NCBI RefSeq assembly: GCF_001542625.1
Contig: NZ_CP016279.1
Span: forward strand, 7,006,001-7,070,000
DNA: 64,000 nucleotides
DNA from: Streptomyces griseochromogenes
GTDB lineage: Bacteria > Actinomycetota > Actinomycetes > Streptomycetales > Streptomycetaceae
Direction: 5' to 3'
The notes under the pieces were generated by a model. That model worked only from the letters and a program-made list of their open reading frames with translations, ran no database searches and was not told the DNA's origin. Each line of letters starts with the position of its first letter. Within the stretch, counting starts at the first letter, position 1. The translations under genes and the position numbers were made by a program. Positions 53,540 through 61,762 of the stretch are shown one piece after another.

Positions 53540-54031
53540 CTACGGCCTGCGCTGAAGCATGTTCATGATAGTCATCGTCAGGACCGTCTCGCCGTGCTGG
53601 TTGAGGACTTCCACGTCGGTGTGGACCAGGCCGCGGTCCGGCTTGGAGCGGGAAACGCGGGCCTCGGTCACTGTGGCACGAACCGACAAGGTGTCGTCCG
53701 GACGCACGGGACGCTTCCAGCGCACTTCGTCGACCCCCGGGGACGCGAGCGAGGCGACCTTGCTGAGGTAGTGGTCCGCGTACAGACGCATCATCACGGC
53801 CGTGGTGTGCCAGCCACTCGCGATCAGCCCCTGGAAGGGCCCGGCCTGCGCCGCCTCGGGGTCCATGTGAAAGCTCTGGGTGTCGAATTGCCGGGCGAAC
53901 TCCAGGATCTCCGGCTCGGTGAGGGTGATGCTGCCGAAGACGTGCACCGTGCCCGGTACGTAGTCCTCGAAGTACCGCTCTTCGATGGGCGAGGTGAAAT
54001 TGTCCGTGGCGGTCGGCGTGGTCGTCGTCAT
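53540..54031 (-). CDS. MaoC-family dehydratase/hydratase
   Basis: This 163-residue single hot-dog protein starts YFEDYVPGTVHVFGSITLTE. It has the hydratase-2 motif FARQFDTQSFHMD (catalytic Asp and His) and the oxyanion stretch PFQGLIASGWHT, followed by SPGVDEVRWKRPVRPDDTL. It would add or remove water from a 3-hydroxyacyl/enoyl thioester. ATG 54031 follows GAGAGGGCACC and lies 10 bp after the acetoacetyl-CoA synthetase stop, at the end of the PPTase-synthetase-MaoC operon. Confidence 0.9.
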   Translation of the reverse strand: MTTTTPTATDNFTSPIEERYFEDYVPGTVHVFGSITLTEPEILEFARQFDTQSFHMDPEAAQAGPFQGLIASGWHTTAVMMRLYADHYLSKVASLASPGVDEVRWKRPVRPDDTLSVRATVTEARVSRSKPDRGLVHTDVEVLNQHGETVLTMTIMNMLQRRP

Positions 54032-54041
54032 AGGTGCCCTC

Positions 54042-56060
54042 TCACGCGGTCCGAAGGCCCGACTCGGCGAGCCGCTGTGCACAATCACGCGTACGGTAGC
54101 GGATCGCTGCTTCCTCGAAGGCGGCGAGGGCGTCGGGATTGGCCAAAGCACCCTGGGCCACCACGAGTTCGGGGTCTGTACCGGCGAGAATGCGCTTCAC
54201 CGGTACCTCCAGCTTCTTGCCCGACAGCGTGCGCGGAATGGCAGGAACCTGGACGATGTGGTCCGGCACATGGTGCTCGGAGAGCTCGGTGCGCAGGGCA
54301 TGGCTGATTCGCTCGCGCAGCCGGATGTCGAGGCCGTTGCCGCCACGCAGCTCGACGAAGAGCATCAGTTTGTCCGCCCCCGTCTGCGTGCTTTCCACGT
54401 GCACGACCAGGGAGTCGGCGATGTCGTCGAGTTCCTCCACCACGGTGTAGAACTCGGCGGTGCCCAGGCGCACTCCACCGCGCTTCAGGGTCGCGTCGGA
54501 GCGCCCGCTGATCACGCAGGTCCCTCGGTCGGTTACGTTGATCCAGTCGCCGTGGTGCCATACCCCGGGGAATCGTGCGAAGTAGGAGGCGTGGCGCCGC
54601 GATCCGTCGGTGTCGCCCCACAGGGCCACGGGCATGCTCGGCATCGGCCGGGTCACCACGAGTTCCCCGGTCTGGCCGATGACGGGTTCTCCGGTCGGCC
54701 CGTACGCCTGGATGCTCGCCCCCAGACAGCGGCAGCTGATCTCCCCCTCGATGACGGGGAGCAGCGGAACGCCCCCGACGAAGCCCGTGCACACGTCGGT
54801 GCCGCCCGACAACGACGTGAGCAGCGGGGCAGGTGCCCCGCTGTCGGCCGATGCCTCGTACACCCAGCGGAAGCCCTCGGCGGGCAACGGAGCTCCTGTC
54901 GACCCGATGCCGCGCAGCCGGGAGAGGTCCAGGTCCTGCCACGGGGTGATCCCGGCCTTGCGGCAGGCCATCAGATAGGGCGCTGACGTGCCGAAATACG
55001 TCGTCGCAGTCTCCTCGACCAGGCGCCACAACGCACCGAAGTCGGGATGCGTCGGGTTGCCGTCGAAGAGCACCACGGCACTTCCCACGGCGAGCCCGGA
55101 GACCAGGTAGTTCCACATCATCCAGCCCGTGGTGCTGAACCACAGGAAGCGGTCGCCCGGTCCCAGGTCGTGATGGAGCGCCAGCATCTTCAGATGTTCC
55201 AGGAGGATGCCGCCGTGACCGTGCACGATGGGCTTGGGCAGACCTGTCGTTCCCGACGAGTACAGCACGTACAGGGGATGGCCGAACTCGACTTGCTCAA
55301 AGATGAGTTCGCCCGTGTCGGCGAGCAGCTCGTCCCAGGTCATGTCGGAGTCCACGTCGGAACCCGCGTACGGGACGGTCACGATGTGCCGCAGGCTCGG
55401 CAGAGCGGCGCGGATCGCCTCGACCTCGTGCGCGCGGTCGACGAGCCGGTCACCGGAGCGATAGCCCGTGACGGTCACCAGGACCTTCGGCTCGATCTGG
55501 CTCCAGCGGTCCTGCACCGAACGGGCGCCGAACTCCGGGGCGCACGAGGAGAAGACGGCGCCCATGCCCGCGCAGGCGAGCAGGAGGACCAGGGCCTCGG
55601 GGATGTTCGGCAGATAGGCGGCCACCCGGTCGCCGTGCCCGACCCCGAGGCCGCGGAGTCCGTGTTGGGCGCGCGCGACCTGGTCGCGGAGTTCGTCTGC
55701 GGTGAGTTCGACGGGTTCTCGCGTCTGCGAGCGCCCGATCACCATGGGAGTGGAGCCGTCAACACCAGGCATGCTCAGGACGCGCTGGGCGTAGTTGAGC
55801 CGCGCCCCGGGAAACCACTGGACGTCCGCCATTCCGTGAGCGTCGACGCACACGGGGGCCGGGGCCTGCGGCGTGATCTGGAAGTACTCCCACACCGACG
55901 ACCAGAAGCCGTCCACGTCGGACACCGACCAGCGCCACAAGTCCGCGTACCCGTCGAACCGGAGTCCACGGTGGCTCTCCAGCCAACGCAAGTAGTCGCC
56001 GATGCGTGAGCGGTCGAGAACGTCGTGCGGCGGGGACCAGAGTGGGGTGCTGGACGTCAT
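54042..56060 (-). CDS. Acetoacetyl-CoA synthetase
   Basis: This 672-residue ANL-superfamily enzyme has the ATP loop LYVLYSSGTTGLPKPIVHGH, the acetoacetyl-CoA synthetase signatures FWSSVWEYFQI, WFPGARLNYAQRVL and WFSTTGWMMWNYLVSGLAVG, the hinge region GVWHHGDWINVTDRGT, and the C-terminal catalytic lysine in PRTLSGKKLEVPVKRIL. It would activate acetoacetate (or a close beta-ketoacid) to its CoA ester with ATP. Its placement between a PPTase and a dehydratase suggests that it supplies the starter. ATG 56060 follows GAGGTGAAC. Confidence 0.92.
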   Translation of the reverse strand: MTSSTPLWSPPHDVLDRSRIGDYLRWLESHRGLRFDGYADLWRWSVSDVDGFWSSVWEYFQITPQAPAPVCVDAHGMADVQWFPGARLNYAQRVLSMPGVDGSTPMVIGRSQTREPVELTADELRDQVARAQHGLRGLGVGHGDRVAAYLPNIPEALVLLLACAGMGAVFSSCAPEFGARSVQDRWSQIEPKVLVTVTGYRSGDRLVDRAHEVEAIRAALPSLRHIVTVPYAGSDVDSDMTWDELLADTGELIFEQVEFGHPLYVLYSSGTTGLPKPIVHGHGGILLEHLKMLALHHDLGPGDRFLWFSTTGWMMWNYLVSGLAVGSAVVLFDGNPTHPDFGALWRLVEETATTYFGTSAPYLMACRKAGITPWQDLDLSRLRGIGSTGAPLPAEGFRWVYEASADSGAPAPLLTSLSGGTDVCTGFVGGVPLLPVIEGEISCRCLGASIQAYGPTGEPVIGQTGELVVTRPMPSMPVALWGDTDGSRRHASYFARFPGVWHHGDWINVTDRGTCVISGRSDATLKRGGVRLGTAEFYTVVEELDDIADSLVVHVESTQTGADKLMLFVELRGGNGLDIRLRERISHALRTELSEHHVPDHIVQVPAIPRTLSGKKLEVPVKRILAGTDPELVVAQGALANPDALAAFEEAAIRYRTRDCAQRLAESGLRTA

Positions 56061-56096
56061 GTTGGTTCACCTCGAACGGAGTGAAGTTCCGGGCGG

Positions 56097-56759
56097 TCAG
56101 GGATGGTTGAGCAGCACCACGCAGCCGACATGGCCGGGCGCCGGCTCCAGGGCGATGTCGATCCAGGCCGAGCCGCGGCCGGGATGGTCGTCGCCGATGT
56201 CGCGCAACCCATGGCCGGTGGCCTTCACGTATGCCTCGCGGCGGGTCCAGATGCGGTACCACAGGGCGGTTCTGTCCGCGGTGTCCGCCGTGGACCACTG
56301 CTCGTACTCGGCCGGGGAGAAGAAGCCAGCCGCCACTCCCTCGAAGTCCCGCTCCACGTCGGTCTGTTCGATGTCGATGCCCACTCGGCTCCCCCGAGTC
56401 ACAGCGAGCAATGTCAACCGCCCGGCGTGTGAGAGGTTGAAGTCGAGCCCAGGACATGGAGGTTCGGCCAGAGAGGGCCGCCCTGTCTCGCTGACCGCGA
56501 AGCGGATCTGTGACGTCGGCGTCCGCAGCTCGCGCGCGAGGACTTGCCGGGCCAGCGCGCGTCCGGTCACGAATTGAGCGCGTGCGGCGCCGGTGACGAT
56601 GTGTGCGAGCTGTGCGCGTTCGTCCTCGGCCAGTTCCGACGCGTGGGCCGTGAAGCGCTCATGGCGTGGGAGCGGAGCGTGCGCAGCCCAAATCTGTACT
56701 GGATGGCCGAAAGGGTGGTCCTCGCCGAGCAGTTGTGGGTCGCGGCTGATGGTGTCCAC
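56097..56759 (-). CDS. Sfp-type 4'-phosphopantetheinyl transferase
   Basis: This 220-residue enzyme has the three family motifs: TGRPSLAEP upstream with NLSHAG, GIDIEQ (residues 127-132, magnesium site) and WTRREAYVKATG (171-182, the catalytic WxxKEA helix with Arg in place of Lys at the first basic position). It attaches phosphopantetheine, and for many Sfp-type enzymes also acylated pantetheine, to a carrier serine. GTG 56759 is the first gene behind SARP-type box 2, 36 bp before the acetoacetyl-CoA synthetase. Confidence 0.92.
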   Translation of the reverse strand: MDTISRDPQLLGEDHPFGHPVQIWAAHAPLPRHERFTAHASELAEDERAQLAHIVTGAARAQFVTGRALARQVLARELRTPTSQIRFAVSETGRPSLAEPPCPGLDFNLSHAGRLTLLAVTRGSRVGIDIEQTDVERDFEGVAAGFFSPAEYEQWSTADTADRTALWYRIWTRREAYVKATGHGLRDIGDDHPGRGSAWIDIALEPAPGHVGCVVLLNHP

Positions 56760-56836
56760 GGGCGATCGCCTCGTTCGGCTGGTGCGTCCCGGTACGCGGA
56801 GAACGGCGCAGGGGTGAGTTGGTGTGATGTCGTTGG

Positions 56837-56879
56837 ACCTTAACGACGCCTGCTAAAACAGCCCTTACCTCTCCTTAAA
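56837..56879 (-). promoter_or_regulatory. SARP-type box 2 and promoter of the PPTase operon
   Basis: Read on the minus strand: TTTAAGG (56879-56873), GTAAGGG (56868-56862) and TTTAGCA (56857-56851) follow each other with 4-bp gaps. After exactly 8 bp comes the -10 TAAGGT (56842-56837). This is the textbook spacing of SARP-dependent promoters. The box overlaps the last codons of the upstream MFS gene. Confidence 0.75.
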
Positions 56880-58104
56880 CAGCATCCGCCCACCTGGCAC
56901 GGGCCATGACCGCGACGACGACGCAGGCCGGAGCGGTCACCGCCGAGAAGGTGCCGACGGCGGTGAGCAGATCGGTGGCTGCGGCCAGGAAGCCGACGCC
57001 GATGACAGGGAGTCCGACCCCGAGATACGTGATCATGTAGAAGGCGGAGAGAACCTCGGCACGGGACTCCGGTGGTGCCACTTCGTTGACTCTGGCCAGC
57101 GCCGCCTTGAACGTGATGCCTTGGCCCGCCCCGCCACACGCGGCGGCCGCGAGAAGGAGCCACAGGGAGTCCGTGGCTCCGGCGCCCGCCAGCATCGCCA
57201 GGCCGACGGTGAGCAGAAGCAGCCCTCCAGCCGGCCGAGTCGCGATGCCCGCGCGCGCCACCGCGTACTGCGTTCCCGCGGCGAACAACAGGAACATGCC
57301 CGCGGCCGTGCCGGCCAGCAGAAGGTCGTGGCGGTGCAGGATGGCGATGGCGTACGACGGCACCATGGCGAGGAAGAGCGCGACGACGGCCCACCCGAGA
57401 ACGCTCACGGCGGACGCCAGGGCGAAGGGTCGTCGCAGAGAGGCCGGGATGCGGGGCCGGCGGAACCGCCAGACGCCGCGGCTTGCCATCCTGGGCAGCC
57501 TGGTGGCGGCTGCCGCCGCCAGGGCGAGCAGGGCGAGTTCGACGAGGTAGGTCAGGCGTAGGGGCAGCGGCGCGTGCTCGCCGAGGAAGCCGGAGAGGAC
57601 GGGGCCGATACCGCCACCGCCCGTGATCATGGCGGAGGCGAGCATGGAAGCTCGCGCACGGTCTCCCGAGGGCTCCGTCTCCACCAGGGCTGCGGTCAGG
57701 GCCCCGGAGGCCGCGCCGACCGAGACGCCTTGCAGTGCCCGCGCCGCGAACAGCCAGGCGACACCGTTCGCGCAGCTGAACAGGACGGCCGCGACCGCCG
57801 CAAGAGCGACGGCCGGGGCGGCCACGCGGCGGTACCCGATGCTGTCGGTCAGCGCCCCGGCAAACATGGCCGTGGGGATCAGGGTGCCCGCGTACATGGC
57901 AAAGACGAGGGTGACCACGAGCGGGGAGAACCCGAACTCGGTCTCATAGCGGGCGTACAGAGGGGTCGGCATGTTGGTGCCGACCGTCAGCACGAAGAGG
58001 ATGTAGGCGGCAGCCGCGAAGGACAGGCGGTTGCCACGCCAGGGCCGATCGTGCCGCCCAGTGGTCTGTGGCCTGCCCGGGTCTCGCTGCCAGGTGATGT
58101 TCAC
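56875..58104 (-). CDS. MFS exporter of the gene cluster
   Basis: This 409-residue, 12-helix major facilitator protein has the start region AAAAYILFVLTVGTNMPTPL, the loop 2-3 motif GALTDSIGYRRVAAPAVALA and the motif-C-like GGGGIGPVLSGFLGEHA of drug:proton antiporters. It probably exports the cluster product. Its GTG start overlaps the SARP stop (GTGA), so regulator and exporter are co-translated. Confidence 0.88.
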   Translation of the reverse strand: MNITWQRDPGRPQTTGRHDRPWRGNRLSFAAAAYILFVLTVGTNMPTPLYARYETEFGFSPLVVTLVFAMYAGTLIPTAMFAGALTDSIGYRRVAAPAVALAAVAAVLFSCANGVAWLFAARALQGVSVGAASGALTAALVETEPSGDRARASMLASAMITGGGGIGPVLSGFLGEHAPLPLRLTYLVELALLALAAAAATRLPRMASRGVWRFRRPRIPASLRRPFALASAVSVLGWAVVALFLAMVPSYAIAILHRHDLLLAGTAAGMFLLFAAGTQYAVARAGIATRPAGGLLLLTVGLAMLAGAGATDSLWLLLAAAACGGAGQGITFKAALARVNEVAPPESRAEVLSAFYMITYLGVGLPVIGVGFLAAATDLLTAVGTFSAVTAPACVVVAVMARARWADAV

Positions 58105-58895
58105 GAGGCGTACGCCGCGGACAGCAGTCGGCTGTGGTCATCCAGCCACGGCTCGCGGGCGAGAATCGCGCGATGCAGATTCCGCAGCCGGTTGCAGGGT
58201 TCCATACCCAGCTCGTCATGGAGTGTCTGGCGTATGTGCTGATACGCCGCCAGACACTCGGGTATTCGACCGCTGCGATAGAGGGCGATCATCAGGCAGG
58301 CATGGATGGTCTCCCACATGGGGTGTTCCTGCGTGAGGCCATAGAGCTCGCCGATGAGGTCCGTGTGGCGACCGAGCCGGAGTTCCAGGGTGAGGCGTTG
58401 TTCGTGCAGTGCGTTGCGCCGCTCGTCCAGCTGCTGGGCGTAACCATCCAGGGCAGGAGTGGTACGTACGTCGGCGAGCGCGGTGCCCCGCCACAGCGTC
58501 AGGGATTCGGAGAGAAGCCGGGCAGCGTCCTGGGTCCGGTCTGCATCGATGGCCTGCTGGATCTTGACCACGTTGGATTCGAAAAGGGTGAGGTCGAGGG
58601 TGTGCTCGTCGAGCCGCATCAGATAGCCCGACGAGGTGGTGGTGATGAGGTCGGGGCTCGCACCCGCCTGAGTGAACTGCCCGCGCAGCTTGGACACATA
58701 GACCTGAAGCGCCGTGGACGCGGTCCGCGGGGGCGTTCCACCCCACAGGGCGCTGATGAGCCGTGCCGGAGAGACCACGTGGCCCGCGTGCATACAGAAC
58801 ACGGCCAGGAGCGACCGAATTTTGAGTGCCTGCGGGGTGACTTTTTCACCGAGGTCATTCTCCACATCTACAGGACCCAGAATTCCGAACCTCAC
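58101..58895 (-). CDS. SARP-family pathway-specific activator
   Basis: This 264-residue protein has an OmpR-like winged helix at the N-terminus (VRFGILGPVDVENDLGEKVT, KIRSLLAVFCMHAGHVVSPA, RLISALWGGTPPRTASTALQ, YVSKLRGQFTQ). A bacterial transcriptional activator domain follows (TLWRGTALADVRTTPALDGY, HPMWETIHACLMIALYRSGR, YQHIRQTLHDELGMEP). It is a small SARP without an ATPase domain. GTG 58895 has GGAGGG upstream; the frame is open to 58967. It likely activates all cluster promoters. Confidence 0.92.
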   Translation of the reverse strand: MRFGILGPVDVENDLGEKVTPQALKIRSLLAVFCMHAGHVVSPARLISALWGGTPPRTASTALQVYVSKLRGQFTQAGASPDLITTTSSGYLMRLDEHTLDLTLFESNVVKIQQAIDADRTQDAARLLSESLTLWRGTALADVRTTPALDGYAQQLDERRNALHEQRLTLELRLGRHTDLIGELYGLTQEHPMWETIHACLMIALYRSGRIPECLAAYQHIRQTLHDELGMEPCNRLRNLHRAILAREPWLDDHSRLLSAAYAS

Positions 58896-59045
58896 ATGCC
58901 CTCCATTCGAAATACCGAAGGGTATTTCCGCGGGTGGAACATCAGTGCGACAGGCGAAATGAATCATGGAGGCAGGTATCGGGCGACGTCAACCCCTTTA
59001 AAGGGCGACGAGATCGCCCAATCGATTACGGATCGAGGGTTTCGA

Positions 59046-59076
59046 TGTATAGTGAAGACCTTGGTTGAACCTTAAG
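59046..59076 (-). promoter_or_regulatory. SARP-type box 3, promoter of the SARP-MFS operon
   Basis: On the minus strand CTTAAGG (59076-59070) and ACCAAGG (59065-59059) are 11 bp apart, followed after 7 bp by TATACA (59051-59046) as -10. This suggests autoactivation. The 58896-59426 gap between the SARP and antiporter genes otherwise contains only AT-richer leader sequence, with no gene seen. Confidence 0.55.
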
Positions 59077-59346
59077 TCCACATATGTGACGACATTCACT
59101 CATGTGCCGAGAGATAACTCCTCCCAGTCGCCACGCATAACTGCGGACAGGTTCGGAAATCGGACACCGCTACTCGATGGTAGATCAAAATTTCGCAAAG
59201 CAGGACAGGGTGCGCCGTCGAGCGACACGCCGGGAGCCCTCACTGCAGTTAAGTCGCGCTTTGGGACGGCTTTAGCGTGAGCACCTGCACGTCGGCTCCG
59301 GGAGTACGACCTCACAGCGGAGCGGTTTGCGGCACGAGAGGCACTG

Positions 59347-59364
59347 CTTAGGGAAGGTTTAGGT
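59347..59364 (+). promoter_or_regulatory. SARP-type box 4 upstream of the antiporter
   Basis: CTTAGGG (59347-59353) and TTTAGGT (59358-59364) are direct repeats with an 11-bp period, 62 bp ahead of the antiporter start. No clear -10 is seen at the expected distance, so this is the weakest of the five on promoter grounds, although the repeats are clean. Confidence 0.5.
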
Positions 59365-59426
59365 GATCCTTCAGCGTCGGCTGACAAGCTCGCAGGGCGT
59401 ATCCGACGAGCCAGCTGAGGGGTGCC

Positions 59427-60809
59427 GTGCGACATCTCGCCTTCTATTCTCCGAGCGACCCGAACCTTGAGCTCACCCTAAAAGTAATAGCCGCGATACT
59501 CGCCATTCTCGCCGCCTCTGCGACATGCGGGAAACTGGCTCTCATGGTCAGGCAGCCACGAGTTCTCGGCGAAATGGTGGCGGGCGTCCTGCTCGGCCCC
59601 ACATTTCTGGGACTCCTCTTCCCCGGAGTACAGAAATCACTCTTCCCTTCGGACGTAAAACCGATCCTCTATGTGCTGAGCACCATAGGGCTCACTCTGT
59701 ACATGTTCCTGGTGGGCGCCGGACTCGATCACGGGAAGAATGGCGCGGCCGGTGCAGGCGTAGAAGGCGGACGGAGTCAGGGCCGACAGGCGACGCTGCT
59801 GGCCGTTTCGGGCATAGTCCCCTCACTCGTACTCGGCACCGCAGCGGGACTCCTGTGGTACTCGCGGTTCTCCAGGAACGACGTCTCCCGTATGGAGTTC
59901 GCCTTCTTCATCGGCGGCGCGCTGTCCCTCACCGCCTTCCCGATGCTCGCCCGCATCCTTTACGAACGGGGCCTGGAGAACTCGCCGTTGGGCAGGCTGA
60001 CGCTGGTTGCTGCTTCCATGGACGACGTGGCCGCTTGGTGCTTCCTCGCGGTGCTGTCCGCCGTCCATGCCGGTTCGGGTCCCATGAGCGCGCTCCAAAG
60101 CATCCTGCTGGCCGGCGTCTTCGCCGCCGTGATGCTCTTTGGCGTCGCGCGATTGCTGCGCCCCATCGGCGCACGGGTGGCTCAGACGAAGAGCCTCACG
60201 CTCAGCCAGATGTACATCGTGGCGTTCGTCGTGCTGGGCGCTGGCTGGTTCACGGACCGCATCGGAATCTACTCGGTCTTCGGCGGGTTCATCGCCGGGC
60301 TCGCGATGCCGCGGGACGCGGCCTTCCGGGAGGCTCTGCACGGCAGGATGATGGACTTCGTCAGTGTCTTCCTGCTCCCGATCTTCTTCGCGTTCTCGGG
60401 GCTCAACACCAAGCTCGGCGGCATAGCCGGAGCCACCATGCTGCTCGCCTTCGCGACCTTGCTGATCGCCGGCTTCGTCGGGAAGTACGTCGGGTGCGGG
60501 CTCGCGATGCGGGCGACGGGCTTTTCCTGGGGCGAGTCCTGGGCGGTGGGCGGACTCATGAACGCGCGAGGCTTGATGATCCTGATCTTCATCAACATCG
60601 GCCTGAGCCAGCAGATCATCTCCCAGGACGTCTTCTCGATACTCGTCCTCGTCGCCGTGGTGACCACGGCAGGAGCCGTGCCGCTCTATCGGTTGGCTCT
60701 GCCGCCGAAGGCAGAAGGACGCCTCATGCCCCGCGCATCCGACACCTCCGCCTCGGACCACGACGACCCGACCGGCCCGCGTGAGATGGCGACCGACGGA
60801 GCCTCCTGA
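59427..60809 (+). CDS. Cation/proton antiporter, CPA2 family
   Basis: This 460-residue membrane protein has about 12 helices: VLGEMVAGVLLGPTFLGLLF (the CPA2 start), GLTLYMFLVGAGLD, FFIGGALSLTAFPMLARILY, the acidic transport site SMDDVAAWCFLAV, and GIYSVFGGFIAGLAMP. In helix 11, GGLMNARGLMILIFINIGL is as in Kef/NapA-type proteins. It exchanges Na+ or K+ for protons. Antiporters of this kind sit in several antibiotic clusters, possibly for self-protection. GTG 59427 follows GAGGGG. Its neighbours and box 4 place it in the cluster. Confidence 0.88.
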   Translation: MRHLAFYSPSDPNLELTLKVIAAILAILAASATCGKLALMVRQPRVLGEMVAGVLLGPTFLGLLFPGVQKSLFPSDVKPILYVLSTIGLTLYMFLVGAGLDHGKNGAAGAGVEGGRSQGRQATLLAVSGIVPSLVLGTAAGLLWYSRFSRNDVSRMEFAFFIGGALSLTAFPMLARILYERGLENSPLGRLTLVAASMDDVAAWCFLAVLSAVHAGSGPMSALQSILLAGVFAAVMLFGVARLLRPIGARVAQTKSLTLSQMYIVAFVVLGAGWFTDRIGIYSVFGGFIAGLAMPRDAAFREALHGRMMDFVSVFLLPIFFAFSGLNTKLGGIAGATMLLAFATLLIAGFVGKYVGCGLAMRATGFSWGESWAVGGLMNARGLMILIFINIGLSQQIISQDVFSILVLVAVVTTAGAVPLYRLALPPKAEGRLMPRASDTSASDHDDPTGPREMATDGAS

Positions 60810-60846
60810 TCACGGCAGGACACAGCTGAAGAGCCACCACCCGAGG

Positions 60847-60864
60847 CTTAAGTGGGCCTTTATG
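60847..60864 (+). promoter_or_regulatory. SARP-type box 5 upstream of the ketoreductase
   Basis: CTTAAGT (60847-60853) and CTTTATG (60858-60864) are heptamers 11 bp apart, 49 bp ahead of the TTG start of the FabG-type gene. A -10 is not obvious (TTTGCT at 60874-60879 is a candidate). Confidence 0.5.
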
Positions 60865-60913
60865 AACTGCTGCTTTGCTGAGATGCCACAGTGAAGCCAC
60901 CTGGGGAGAGACC

Positions 60914-61711
60914 TTGTCCAACGACATCGCCGGGCCCGAATCGCACGCCGCACACGGCACGAAGGGCGACCAGGAAAGTCCGCGCCGCGTCCTCGTCACG
61001 GGGGCGGCGCGCGGGATCGGCCGGAGCATCGCCCTGAAGCTCGCCGCGGAGGGATATGACGTCATCGGCTGCTACCGGTCCGAGAGCAAAGAAGCGCGGG
61101 CGACCCAAGAGGAGGTCGAAAACCTGGGCGTCCACGCGCTGTTCACCGAGTGCGACGTACGCGACCGCGACGCTGTCGAGGAGATGGTGGCTCACGCCGA
61201 GAACGAGCTGGGTCCCATCACAGCCCTGGTGAACAACGCGGGAATCACCAGGAACGGCCCCATGCCCCTGCTGGCCGGTCAGTCGTGGGATGACGTCATC
61301 GACACCAACCTCACCGGCATGTGGAACGTGTGCCAGACAGTCCTGTACCGCTTTCTGCGACGCAAGTCCGGCACCTGCGTGAACATCTCCTCCATCGTGG
61401 CGCTGAGCGGCTTCGTGACGATGAGCAACTACGCCGCCAGCAAGGCGGGCATCATCGGCATGAGCAAGTCGCTCGCACGGGAGGTCGCGGGCCACGGCGT
61501 CCGGGTCAACGTGGTGGCTCCGGGGATCACGGAGACACAGATGATGGAAGATATCCCGGTACCGATGCGGGAAAAGATGCTGGAACGCATCCCGCTCAAG
61601 CGGTTCGGACGCCCCGAGGACGTGGCGGAACTGGTCTCCTACCTCGTCTCGGACCGGGCGGCGTACATCACCGGCCAGGTAATCCGGGTAGACGGCGGCG
61701 CCGCCCTGTGA
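60914..61711 (+). CDS. FabG-type 3-oxoacyl-ACP reductase (SDR)
   Basis: This 265-residue short-chain dehydrogenase has the NADPH loop VLVTGAARGIGRSIALKLAA, CDVRDRD, LVNNAGITRNGPMPLLAGQS, the catalytic serine in NISSIVALSG and Tyr/Lys in YAASKAGIIGMSKSLAREVA, and GRPEDVAELVSYLVSDRAAY. It would reduce a beta-ketoacyl thioester to the 3-hydroxy form. TTG 60914 is chosen because GGGGAGAG precedes it at ideal distance; the frame opens at 60875 without a ribosome site. It completes a ketoreductase-dehydratase-enoylreductase set with MaoC and the MDR enzyme. Confidence 0.9.
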   Translation: MSNDIAGPESHAAHGTKGDQESPRRVLVTGAARGIGRSIALKLAAEGYDVIGCYRSESKEARATQEEVENLGVHALFTECDVRDRDAVEEMVAHAENELGPITALVNNAGITRNGPMPLLAGQSWDDVIDTNLTGMWNVCQTVLYRFLRRKSGTCVNISSIVALSGFVTMSNYAASKAGIIGMSKSLAREVAGHGVRVNVVAPGITETQMMEDIPVPMREKMLERIPLKRFGRPEDVAELVSYLVSDRAAYITGQVIRVDGGAAL

Positions 61712-61762
61712 CGTACGCGTGGACGCCGTTCCGTGGCAAACACGGCGGCCCCCTCTAGACGT

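Noticed and set aside
49889..61711. Type I, II or III PKS or NRPS interpretation of the cluster
   Set aside because: No ketosynthase (Cys-His-His), chain-length factor, acyltransferase, condensation or adenylation module is present; the only ANL enzyme matches acetoacetyl-CoA synthetase.
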